Assembly (NCBI RefSeq): GCF_005876835.1
Contig: NZ_PPSW01000025.1
Span: forward strand, 1 to 64,000
Origin: Pseudoalteromonas phenolica
GTDB taxonomy: Bacteria; Pseudomonadota; Gammaproteobacteria; Enterobacterales; Alteromonadaceae
Length of the DNA stretch: 64,000 nt
Direction of reading: 5' to 3'
In this document: positions 32,227 through 41,126 of the stretch, one piece after another
Layout: each line of letters opens with the position of its first letter
How positions within the stretch are numbered: position 1 is the stretch's first letter
Program-made: the position numbers and the translations under genes
The notes under the pieces: generated by a model
The model's input: only the letters and a program-made list of their open reading frames with translations
Database searches by the model: none
Told to the model about the DNA's origin: nothing

Positions 32227-34206
32227 CTAAATCTTATTACGAATAAGATCTCTGACAATAAAGCGGTTTGGGTGAATGGCCTCATTGACTCTTAAACTAT
32301 ATGGGCTTGGTTCATTACATAGTTTGGAAATCAAATGCTCGGTTGCTAATGGCGCACTGCAGAGACCTCTTGCCCCAAAACCTGTAACGATATGAAGCCC
32401 CGCATAAGGTACTTGTTCTTCAGAGAAATCGTACTGCTTACCTTTGCTTAAGTTTGCATAAGCATGACATAAATCTGCTTTCTCAGGTACTTGACCAAGC
32501 ATAGGTAAGTGGTCGTTGAAACAACATCTCACCGCGGCTTTCGCAGAAGTAATGTCACCAAGACTTTGTGCGAAGTCACTCTGTTCATAAAACTTCATTA
32601 ACTGTGCTTTATTGGTGACATTGTCTTCGTCTTTTAATTCTCGACTTTTGGTATGTTTATCAAAGGTGGCTCCCATACAATGATGGCCATCATGATTTGG
32701 CGTAAAATAACCTTTATGACACAGTACGGTTTTTAATTTATCAGATACTTCACCAGATCTAATATGTGAGACTTGGCCTCTGACACCGTGTAAGCCGATG
32801 TCTTTTGTTTGCTCGAACCTGTCACTGTGTTCACCAGCGCAAACAAATACATCAGAGAACGGACCAAATCGGTTGTCTTCAGTAACTAAATACCAACCGT
32901 CATTACTTTGCTCTAAAGTTTTAATGTCTGTATTGAGATGCGTTTGCACGTTTTGCAATGTATTAGCAGCGTTAAATAAAGCATGGGTCAACTGTGCTGG
33001 GTTTACCCAGCCAGCTTCAGGAAAGAACAATCCAGAGTAGGGTAATTCAGTACCAGCTAGTTCGCTGGCTTGTGATTCATTCACAGAATGAATCAGTGCA
33101 TCAGGCCATACCGCTTTTTCTACTAACTTTTTGTGTTGCAGCTCTTTACTGTCATTTACCGCTTGCAGTAAAACGCCACACCAATCATGGTCATATTCAA
33201 AACCTTGCGCGGCAATATCTTTGTATAGCCTTAATGCATATAAATAGCTGTGGGCATAGAACTCGCTTGATGGGCTATTTTCAGATTGGAGATTCGGGTA
33301 AACCGCGCCTTGTCGATTATGCGAGGCACCTTTGGCAAGTGCATCATCTTGGCAAAATAATGTCGCGCTAATGCCACGTTTAGCTAAATGATACAGTAAA
33401 CAGCTAGAGCCAACACCTCCACCAATGATGGCAACATTATTGAGTGGCCTTTTGTTTAAGTTGTAAAACTCAGGTGTATTGTGTGTGTTGTTAGCGGTAT
33501 TTAACTGACCAACAACCATCTCACGTTTGCGACCAAAGCCTTTTACTTTTTTGCATTCGAACCCAGCTTCTTGCAATCCACGACGGACAAAACCTGCGGC
33601 AGTAAATGTCGCGAATGTTGCATTGTCTCGGCTTAGATTCGCCATGGCATTGAACAACGGTTGTGTCCACATATCTGGGTTTTTGCTTGGTGCAAAGCCA
33701 TCTAGGTACCAAGCGTCCACAATACCTTGTTGGGTGAAATTCATTTTAGGTAAAGTGTCATGCACATCACCAAACCATAAATCAAGGACTACACGGCCAT
33801 TGTCAAATTCAAGGCGATGGCAACCTTCTAATGCAATCGGATAGTGCTTACAAAGTTGCTCTGATAGTGATGCTAGGCTTGGCCAAGCTGCTAACGCTTT
33901 TGCAAGCTCCGATTGTTTTATTGGAAACTTTTCAAAAGAAATAAAATGTAACTTTGCTTTGTTACCTTCTATTTGACGCCATTGTTGCCAAGTGTTTAAA
34001 AAGTTAAGGCCAGTACCAAAGCCAGTTTCTGCGATCACAAAGTGTTTTTGGCCGTGTGAGGTTAATCGCGCTGAAATGTTGTTATTTTCGTAGAAAACAT
34101 AGTGAGATTCAGCAAGACCATCATCGTTCGAGAAATAAACATCATCGAAGTCGTCGGCAACCGGTGTACCTGATTCATTAAAGTGAATTTGTGCGTTTTT
34201 GATCAT
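32227..34206 (-). CDS. mnmC: Bifunctional tRNA mnm5s2U synthesis protein MnmC
   Basis: A 659-aa two-domain enzyme. The N-terminal methyltransferase domain has the SAM motif ETGFGTGLNF (60-69); the C-terminal FAD oxidoreductase domain begins with VAIIGGGVGSSCLLYHLAKRG. The FAD domain removes the carboxymethyl group from cmnm5s2U34 and the other domain methylates the product, in tRNAs for Lys, Glu and Gln. ATG 34204-34206 (MIKNAQIHFNESGTPV) matches the usual start; a longer frame to 34323 adds an unrelated leader and reaches toward the fabB promoter. Confidence 0.95.
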   Translation of the reverse strand: MIKNAQIHFNESGTPVADDFDDVYFSNDDGLAESHYVFYENNNISARLTSHGQKHFVIAETGFGTGLNFLNTWQQWRQIEGNKAKLHFISFEKFPIKQSELAKALAAWPSLASLSEQLCKHYPIALEGCHRLEFDNGRVVLDLWFGDVHDTLPKMNFTQQGIVDAWYLDGFAPSKNPDMWTQPLFNAMANLSRDNATFATFTAAGFVRRGLQEAGFECKKVKGFGRKREMVVGQLNTANNTHNTPEFYNLNKRPLNNVAIIGGGVGSSCLLYHLAKRGISATLFCQDDALAKGASHNRQGAVYPNLQSENSPSSEFYAHSYLYALRLYKDIAAQGFEYDHDWCGVLLQAVNDSKELQHKKLVEKAVWPDALIHSVNESQASELAGTELPYSGLFFPEAGWVNPAQLTHALFNAANTLQNVQTHLNTDIKTLEQSNDGWYLVTEDNRFGPFSDVFVCAGEHSDRFEQTKDIGLHGVRGQVSHIRSGEVSDKLKTVLCHKGYFTPNHDGHHCMGATFDKHTKSRELKDEDNVTNKAQLMKFYEQSDFAQSLGDITSAKAAVRCCFNDHLPMLGQVPEKADLCHAYANLSKGKQYDFSEEQVPYAGLHIVTGFGARGLCSAPLATEHLISKLCNEPSPYSLRVNEAIHPNRFIVRDLIRNKI

Positions 34207-34384
34207 GATTAATGCAATTAGGATCGAATTAATGCAGTATTCTACGTGTTTTAATTGTTTTCGTCCGTTGAAATTTAGTAAAAAACAATTCAGAGTACGT
34301 GTGTAAGCTGGAAAGCTGACCACTTGAGGTCACAATTCAAAGTAGAATACACAGAATTTAGAAATAAAATAAAGGGAATCACCC

Positions 34385-35599
34385 ATGAGAAGAGCCGTTA
34401 TTACAGGTATCGGTATTGTATCGAGCATCGGCAACGACAAGAACGAAGTATTAGAGTCTTTAAAAGCGGGTAAAAGTGGCATCGTTTTCAATCAAGAATT
34501 CGCTGACTACAATCTTCGTAGCAATGTTTCAGGTAACATCGACATTGATGTTAAAGCACACGTAGACCGTAAAGCACACCGCTTCATGGGCGACGCTGCT
34601 GCATTCTCTTATATTTCAATGGCACAAGCGATTGAAGATTCAGGTCTATCTGAAGACCAAGTGTCTAACGAGCGTACTGGCTTAATCGTTGGTTCAGGTG
34701 GTGGTTCTTCTAAATATCAAGTAGAAGCTGCTGACATTCTTCGTGAAAAAGGTGTTAAGCGCGTAGGTCCTTACATGGTTCCTCGTACTATGGCATCAAC
34801 AGCGTCAGCATGTCTTGCAACGCCTTTCAAAATTAAAGGTGTTAACTACTCAATCAGCTCTGCTTGTGCAACATCAGCGCACTGTATCGGTAATGCGGTA
34901 GAGCAAATCCAACTTGGTAAACAAGACGTTATCTTTGCAGGTGGTGGTGAAGAACTTCACTGGACACTAGCTATGGAATTCGACGCAATGGGCGCGCTTT
35001 CAACTAAGTACAATGAAACGCCTGAAAAAGCATCTCGTACATACGATGCAAATCGTGACGGTTTCGTAATCTCTGGTGGTGGTGGTATCGTTGTTGTTGA
35101 AGAACTAGAGCACGCACTTGCTCGTGGCGCAAACATCTATGCTGAAATCGTAGGTTACGGTGCAACTTCTGATGGTTACGACATGGTTGCACCATCTGGT
35201 GAAGGCGCAGTTCGTTGTATGAAGCAAGCAATGGCTGACGTTGAAGGTGACATCGATTACCTAAACACACACGGTACTTCTACACCAGTAGGTGACGTGA
35301 AAGAGCTAGGTGCAATTCAAGAGCTATTCGGTGAGAAATCTCCTGCGATTAGTGCAACTAAAGCAATGACTGGTCACGCGCTTGGTGCTGCAGGTGTACA
35401 CGAGGCTATCTTCTCACTACTAATGCTTGAAAATAACTTCGTAGCGCCTTCAATTAACGTTGAAGAACTAGATGAGCAAGCACAAGGCCTAGACATTGTA
35501 ACTGAGCGTCGCGACGTTGAACTAAATACGGTAATGTCTAACAGCTTTGGCTTCGGCGGTACAAACGCAACATTAGTAATGCAAAAGTACAAAGGCTAA
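34385..35599 (+). CDS. fabB: 3-oxoacyl-ACP synthase I
   Basis: A 404-aa condensing enzyme of fatty-acid synthesis. The catalytic triad is visible: Cys161 ([11 protein letters not shown]), His296 ([11 protein letters not shown]) and His331 ([12 protein letters not shown]) with Lys326. FabB elongates cis-3-decenoyl-ACP and so is needed for unsaturated fatty acids. It starts at ATG 34385 after AGGGAA and is divergent from mnmC. A strong terminator follows. No fabA is adjacent here. Confidence 0.96.
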   Translation: MRRAVITGIGIVSSIGNDKNEVLESLKAGKSGIVFNQEFADYNLRSNVSGNIDIDVKAHVDRKAHRFMGDAAAFSYISMAQAIEDSGLSEDQVSNERTGLIVGSGGGSSKYQVEAADILREKGVKRVGPYMVPRTMASTASACLATPFKIKGVNYSISSACATSAHCIGNAVEQIQLGKQDVIFAGGGEELHWTLAMEFDAMGALSTKYNETPEKASRTYDANRDGFVISGGGGIVVVEELEHALARGANIYAEIVGYGATSDGYDMVAPSGEGAVRCMKQAMADVEGDIDYLNTHGTSTPVGDVKELGAIQELFGEKSPAISATKAMTGHALGAAGVHEAIFSLLMLENNFVAPSINVEELDEQAQGLDIVTERRDVELNTVMSNSFGFGGTNATLVMQKYKG

Positions 35600-35631
35600 T
35601 ACTTAACAAAATTAAGTGTTACCAAGGATAC

Positions 35632-35658
35632 AGCCCAGTCAATTGACTGGGCTTTTTT
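35632..35658 (+). terminator. fabB terminator
   Basis: AGCCCAGTCAA and TTGACTGGGCT form an 11-bp stem with almost no loop bases, followed by six T; it ends at the stop of the convergent peptidase gene. Confidence 0.9.
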
Positions 35659-36925
35659 ATAGAGCCATCAATTCCTCGAAAGCTTTCAAAGCATCTTTCT
35701 CTGATGAAGAAATTAAGCGTATTAAATCTTTTACCTGCGCATTTTGTATTAGATCTAACAAGGTATTTATTGAGTAAAGACCTTTACCCGAGTTGTAAAA
35801 TAACCTTTTAAGAATTGCAACTTGGTTTTCCTTTCTCGAGATTTGTTCTAGCTTTTTAAAAATAACTCTCCCGCAAGAATAAGCGCTATTAAAGTAGGGG
35901 GTGTTGTCTACGTTATTAAGTGCTTTGTTACTTAAAGAGTTTTTACACTCTTCGAGTTGTACCTGGTAAAAATAATCGTAATGTTTTACGGGTATTAACT
36001 CTAAATTTAACAGTGCTTCATAAGCTAAATGATCGGTTGACCCTTCGTATAACCAAGTCGGGGAATTTGGTGCTTGTGACCATACATAACCATTCCATAA
36101 ATGCACTGCTTCATGGGCAAGAGTATGTAATATATAAGTTTTGAATTGTTTAGACTTGGAAAGTAAATCTTTTCCACTTAATTCTAAAACTACCTGTCCA
36201 TTTAGAGCACTGCCTTCAAAACCAATATATTCCTTATTTTTATTGTAATTCACAATCACTTCGACTGGTTGAGGTAGAGTATAATTAAAATAGTGTTCGA
36301 AATAATCAAGAAGTGTATTTACAGAGCTTGTAATCACTTGATTAAGTTCTTTAGGAATTTCTTGACTAATAAAGAATGAAGTTCGATTTTCTATTTTTTT
36401 GCCTTCATTTTCAATAAATATATATCTATTTACATTCTCTGAATTAACCGTAAATGTTTCCTTTTTATTCACCTCAGATTGTAACGTTATTTTAAATGAT
36501 GGTTTTATTGCACGACTACTTCCGATAGAGGCGTCAATTATCTGATGAGGCAAGAAGTAATCAAGGAAAACTGCAGTCTGCTTTTTCATAAATATATAGG
36601 GTGAGTAAGCACGCATTTCGGAAGTATCGAACCCGTCTGTGACGATTAGTGAAATGTGTTTAGAGGGGGTTTTTAACTGTATTGTCTTGTTTGAAATAGT
36701 AATGTTTGGCTTTTCAGAGGCTAATAGCCAATGTTTACTAATAAATTTGTCAGGTGCGTTTTTAAAATATAGTTCTTTAATAGGCTTTGAGAATTTATAT
36801 TTAACTTCAATTTTGTTTTGATGGCTTAATTTATTTATGTCTACAGATAAAATATTTGCTGTAGAGTTGAATGAGTAAGTTAATGCAAAAATAATGAAAG
36901 CAAACTTCTTAATTAAAATATCCAT
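35657..36925 (-). CDS. Secreted gluzincin-type metallopeptidase
   Basis: A 422-aa protein with a signal peptide (KKFAFIIFALTYSFNSTA). The zinc motif HEAVH (271-275) is followed by Glu294 in WLYEGSTDHLAYE, the HExxH-x18-E spacing of gluzincins (M1-like clan). The 250-residue N-terminal region is strand-rich. It is A/T-rich compared with the fabB and metG genes beside it, which hints at different ancestry. No partner gene is adjacent. The substrate is unknown. Confidence 0.7.
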   Translation of the reverse strand: MDILIKKFAFIIFALTYSFNSTANILSVDINKLSHQNKIEVKYKFSKPIKELYFKNAPDKFISKHWLLASEKPNITISNKTIQLKTPSKHISLIVTDGFDTSEMRAYSPYIFMKKQTAVFLDYFLPHQIIDASIGSSRAIKPSFKITLQSEVNKKETFTVNSENVNRYIFIENEGKKIENRTSFFISQEIPKELNQVITSSVNTLLDYFEHYFNYTLPQPVEVIVNYNKNKEYIGFEGSALNGQVVLELSGKDLLSKSKQFKTYILHTLAHEAVHLWNGYVWSQAPNSPTWLYEGSTDHLAYEALLNLELIPVKHYDYFYQVQLEECKNSLSNKALNNVDNTPYFNSAYSCGRVIFKKLEQISRKENQVAILKRLFYNSGKGLYSINTLLDLIQNAQVKDLIRLISSSEKDALKAFEELMAL

Positions 36926-37106
36926 TTATATCTTTAATGTCATTTTAGGTGAAGTGTTTATAACATAGTTTTAAATACGGGGACGTGCATTTTTTAAACT
37001 TTGATATTAAAGATTAATTTCTTCATAAACTGATGAGGGGAGGAGTATAAAAGTGAGGTGGGAATTATTGAGGTTGAGAATGAACACTTGTGAATAAAAT
37101 CATGCT

Positions 37107-37137
37107 CAATACACGTAACGGTGAGTTACGTGTATTG
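37107..37137 (-). terminator. 13-bp perfect hairpin downstream of metG
   Basis: CAATACACGTAAC (37107-37119) and GTTACGTGTATTG (37125-37137) pair perfectly around 5 nt. It lies 17 bp after the metG stop. The T-run is poor, so termination is probable but not certain. Confidence 0.6.
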
Positions 37138-37153
37138 AAATCAGTAAGGTGAA

Positions 37154-39181
37154 TTACATGACACGCATACCTGGCTCTGAACCTTCATCTGGGTTCAGAA
37201 TGTAAATTTCTTTACCGCCCGGGCCCGCTGCCAGCACCATGCCTTCTGACATACCGAAACGCATCTTACGCGGTTTAAGGTTAGCGACCATAACCGTTAG
37301 TTTGCCTTCGATATCTTCCGGTGCGTAGGCTGACTTAATACCTGCAAATACTTGGCGCGTTTCACCACCTAAGTCTAACGTGAGTTTAAGCAGCTTTTCA
37401 GCGCCTTCTACATGTTCAGCTTTAGCGATTTTCACAACACGTAAATCAACTTTAACAAAGTCGTTGAACTCGATTTCATCTGCAATAGGCTCTTTCGCAA
37501 GCGGGCTATTAGGGTCAATCTTTGGTTTATTCGCCGCTTCTAAGCTTTCTTTTGACTCTTCAACCATTTTGTTAACTTTATCCATTTCAACACGTTGCAT
37601 TAGCGCTTTGAATTTGCTGATTTCGTGTCCAACTAATGGCGTTTGCGCACTTTCCCAAGTTAATTCTGTATTTAGGAAAGACTCAACGTTTGCAGCCATT
37701 ACAGGAAGTACTGGCTTCAAGTAAGTCAGTAGCACTTTGAATAAGTTCAAACCAAGAGAGCATACTTGGTGTGCTTGTTCTTGTGTGTCTTCGTTCTTGA
37801 TCAGTACCCAAGGTGCTTGTGCATCGATGAACTGGTTTGCTTTGTCAGCAAGAGTCATGATCTCACGGATCGCTCGGCTATATTCACGGTTTTCATAATG
37901 CTCAGCAATGGTGTCTGAGGCATTTTGGAACTCAGCTAATAGCTCAGGCTCCATGATCACGTCACTTAACTTACCGTCAAATTTCTTAGTGATGAAACCT
38001 GCACAACGAGACGCGATGTTTACAACTTTACCAACCAAGTCTGAGTTCACACGTTGTGCGAAGTCTTCCAAGTTTAAATCTAAGTCAGTGATGCCACTGT
38101 TTAGTTTAGCTGCGAAGTAGTAACGTAGGTATTCTGGGTTTAGGTGGTCTAAATAAGTACGCGCCTTAATGAAGGTGCCCTTAGATTTAGACATTTTCGC
38201 GCCATTTACCGTTACAAACCCGTGTGCGAATACATTAGTTGGCTTGCGGAAATTCGCGCCATCTAGCATTGCAGGCCAGAACAGACTGTGGAAGTAAATG
38301 ATGTCTTTACCGATGAAGTGGTAAAGCTCAGCATCAGAACCTTCGCCCCAGAATGCATCAAAATCTAAGCCTGATTTGTCACATAGGTTTTTGAAGCTGG
38401 CCATGTAACCAATCGGTGCATCTAGCCATACGTAGAAGTATTTACCCGGTGCACCTGGAATTTCAAAACCAAAGTAAGGGGCATCACGGCTGATGTCCCA
38501 TTGCTGCAAACCTTCAGCAAACCATTCTTCTAGTTTGTTTGCCATTTCAGCTTGCAGACTACCTGAGTGTAGCCACTCTTTTAGCATGTCTTCAAAAGCT
38601 GGTAGATCGAAGAAATAGTGTTCAGAATCTTTTAATACTGGGATCGCACCAGACATCGCAGAACGCGGATCTTTTAGCTCAGTTGGGCTATATGTTGCAC
38701 CACAAGCATCACAGCTGTCACCATTTTGATCTTCAGCGCCGCACGTAGGGCAAGTACCTGTTACGAAGCGGTCTGGTAAGAAAATTTCTTTTTCAGGGTC
38801 AAATAGCTGAGAAATTGTACGCTTTTTGATATGACCTTTATCGTTCAAACGATTGTAGATCAATGCGCTTAGTTCTTTGTTCTCTTCACTGTGTGTGCTG
38901 TGGTAGTTATCAAACTCAACGCTGAAGTCTGCGAAATCACGTTGACGCTCAACACTCACGTTTTTCACCATTTCTTCAGGTGTAATGCCTTGCTTTTGTG
39001 CATTCAGCATAATTGGCGTGCCGTGCGCGTCATCAGCACAGACGTAATAAGTTTCATGACCACGTAATTTTTGAAAACGTGACCAAATATCAGTTTGAAT
39101 GTACTCAAGCATATGACCAAGGTGAGTTGGACCATTGGCATAAGGTAAAGCACTAGTGATGAGAATTTTTCTCTTGCTCAT
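37154..39181 (-). CDS. metG: Methionyl-tRNA synthetase
   Basis: A 675-aa class I synthetase. HLGH at 20-23 is the HIGH motif and KMSKSKGTF the KMSKS motif; the zinc knuckle [18 protein letters not shown] is of the two-pair type. The C-terminal part ([26 protein letters not shown]) is the tRNA-binding EMAP/ARC1-like domain that dimerises the E. coli enzyme. ATG 39179-39181 follows GGAA; the longer frame to 39232 adds residues not shared with the family. It is divergent from mrp/apbC, as in E. coli. Confidence 0.97.
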   Translation of the reverse strand: MSKRKILITSALPYANGPTHLGHMLEYIQTDIWSRFQKLRGHETYYVCADDAHGTPIMLNAQKQGITPEEMVKNVSVERQRDFADFSVEFDNYHSTHSEENKELSALIYNRLNDKGHIKKRTISQLFDPEKEIFLPDRFVTGTCPTCGAEDQNGDSCDACGATYSPTELKDPRSAMSGAIPVLKDSEHYFFDLPAFEDMLKEWLHSGSLQAEMANKLEEWFAEGLQQWDISRDAPYFGFEIPGAPGKYFYVWLDAPIGYMASFKNLCDKSGLDFDAFWGEGSDAELYHFIGKDIIYFHSLFWPAMLDGANFRKPTNVFAHGFVTVNGAKMSKSKGTFIKARTYLDHLNPEYLRYYFAAKLNSGITDLDLNLEDFAQRVNSDLVGKVVNIASRCAGFITKKFDGKLSDVIMEPELLAEFQNASDTIAEHYENREYSRAIREIMTLADKANQFIDAQAPWVLIKNEDTQEQAHQVCSLGLNLFKVLLTYLKPVLPVMAANVESFLNTELTWESAQTPLVGHEISKFKALMQRVEMDKVNKMVEESKESLEAANKPKIDPNSPLAKEPIADEIEFNDFVKVDLRVVKIAKAEHVEGAEKLLKLTLDLGGETRQVFAGIKSAYAPEDIEGKLTVMVANLKPRKMRFGMSEGMVLAAGPGGKEIYILNPDEGSEPGMRVM

Positions 39182-39351
39182 AAACGGTTCCATGAAATTT
39201 AAGTGATGTTGCTTAACTATTAAACAAACCACTAATTTGAGCCAAAATAAGGAACATTAAAGCCTTAGCTTAGCTGAATTGACTGGTGTTAATGGGTTGA
39301 ATGTTACATAATTCCGAGGTCTTTTTCATCATTCGAGCACGTTTTATTTTT

Positions 39352-40425
39352 ATGTTTGGACTTAATAAACTGTTTGGCAAACTTAACCCCGAAAAAACGG
39401 CGATTTTGACCGCATTATCTCAGTATAAAAGTGCGGTATTTCCTTTTGGTATTGCGAGTGAGTGGGTCGGAAAAGTAGATAAAGTTAATGAAGGGTTTGA
39501 GGTAAAGTTAAACTTACCCTTTGCAGCAAAAAATGCATTATTGGACATTGAAGCTGAACTGCTTGAGAAAACACAGACCAAAATCAGGCTAAGTGCCGAA
39601 ATTGCATTAACTGCGAAGGATAAATTCAAACAAATAAAACACATTGTATTAGTGGCATCGGGTAAAGGTGGAGTAGGTAAGTCGACTTCTGCGGTAAACC
39701 TTGCTTATGCGATGGCTGCACAAGGTGCTAAGGTCGGCATCTTGGATGCTGATATCTATGGCCCGTCTATTCCTTCTTTGTTTGCTTTAGAAGACGAAAA
39801 ACCAACAACAAAAGACAATAAAACGCTACAGCCAATAATCAAAGATGGCATAAAAATGCAGTCTATTGGTTTTTTAGTACCAGCAGAAGATGCCACAGTA
39901 TGGCGAGGCCCTATGGCGTCTCAAGCGCTCAATCAATTATTGAACGAAACAGACTGGGGCGAGCTGGATTATTTATTTGTTGATATGCCGCCAGGCACGG
40001 GTGACATACAGCTCACCATGACACAAAAAGTGCCAGCCAGTGGTTCGGTGATAATCACCACGCCGCAAGATTTAGCTCTTGCCGATGCGCAAAAAGGCAT
40101 CGCGATGTTCAATCAAGTGAATTTACCTATACTGGGTCTGATTGAAAATATGAGCCACTACATTTGTGGCCATTGTGGCGGCAAAAACCATGTATTTGGT
40201 CAGCAAGGGGGCGAGCGTTTGGCGAGCCACCATGGTGTACCATTATTGGCCGAAATTCCTTTAGATATTGAGATAAGAACGCACTCTGAGCAAGGTCTTA
40301 ATATTGCAAAACAGCCTATTAAGGCAACAGAACATTACACAGCATGCAGTCAACTTATCGCAAGCATGCTGCATTACCAATCAAGCACAGACTCACAGGT
40401 TGAGATTGTGATGACGGACGACTAA
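39352..40425 (+). CDS. apbC: Iron-sulfur cluster carrier Mrp/ApbC
   Basis: A 357-aa P-loop ATPase. The deviant Walker A SGKGGVGKST is at 103-112; the C-terminal Cys-x2-Cys (YICGHCGGK) holds the transferable iron-sulfur cluster. The N-terminal 90 residues are the DUF59-like domain. ATG 39352 agrees with the usual start (MFGLNKLFGK) though no clear ribosome-binding site is seen; an alternative ATG at 39301 would add 17 residues. dcd follows 3 bp later. Confidence 0.92.
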   Translation: MFGLNKLFGKLNPEKTAILTALSQYKSAVFPFGIASEWVGKVDKVNEGFEVKLNLPFAAKNALLDIEAELLEKTQTKIRLSAEIALTAKDKFKQIKHIVLVASGKGGVGKSTSAVNLAYAMAAQGAKVGILDADIYGPSIPSLFALEDEKPTTKDNKTLQPIIKDGIKMQSIGFLVPAEDATVWRGPMASQALNQLLNETDWGELDYLFVDMPPGTGDIQLTMTQKVPASGSVIITTPQDLALADAQKGIAMFNQVNLPILGLIENMSHYICGHCGGKNHVFGQQGGERLASHHGVPLLAEIPLDIEIRTHSEQGLNIAKQPIKATEHYTACSQLIASMLHYQSSTDSQVEIVMTDD

Positions 40426-40428
40426 GAA

Positions 40429-41022
40429 ATGAGATTATCTGATACCCATATTAAACAAGCCATTGCAGATCAAAAAATTATTATTGAGCCTTCTCCAAGT
40501 GATGACATGATCTCAGGGATCACCCTTGACTTGCGTTTAGGTAATAAGTTTCGTGTATTCCAAGATCATGGTGCACCATATATCGATTTAAGTGGTCCAA
40601 AAGACAAACTGAACGACGCAATGGAATCAATCATGAGCGATGAAATTGAATTGGGTGAAGATGAGCAATTCTTTTTACACCCGGGTCAACTTGCTCTGGC
40701 AATGACCTATGAATCAGTGACTTTACCTGCGGATTTAGTAGGTTGGTTAGATGGTCGTTCTTCACTAGCTCGCTTGGGGTTAATGGTGCATGTTACAGCA
40801 CACAGAATTGACCCAGGCTGGTCAGGCAACATTGTGTTAGAGTTTTACAACTCGGGCAAGTTACCATTAGCTTTACGTCCAAAAATGAAAATTGGTGCGT
40901 TAAGTTTTGAAACTATGACAAGCCCAGCTGAGCAGCCTTATAACGCCCGTAAAGATGCGAAATATAAAGGCCAGAATAGTGCGGTAGCTAGCCGTATTAG
41001 CGACGATAATTGTAATAATTAA
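40429..41022 (+). CDS. dcd: dCTP deaminase
   Basis: A 197-aa enzyme that deaminates dCTP to dUTP for thymidylate synthesis. [25 protein letters not shown] carries the active-site Ser-x-x-Arg and the His/Asp region; [14 protein letters not shown] and the C-terminal [14 protein letters not shown] are family features. Length matches E. coli Dcd (193). It is in one transcript with apbC. Confidence 0.96.
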   Translation: MRLSDTHIKQAIADQKIIIEPSPSDDMISGITLDLRLGNKFRVFQDHGAPYIDLSGPKDKLNDAMESIMSDEIELGEDEQFFLHPGQLALAMTYESVTLPADLVGWLDGRSSLARLGLMVHVTAHRIDPGWSGNIVLEFYNSGKLPLALRPKMKIGALSFETMTSPAEQPYNARKDAKYKGQNSAVASRISDDNCNN

Positions 41023-41126
41023 ATCAGTATAAAAGATTAAATTTATTTACACTTTTAATCTGGCAGATCCCAAAAAAACCGACATAATTACATCTTAGGC
41101 GGCAAGCTTGTATTCAAGGAGATGGT

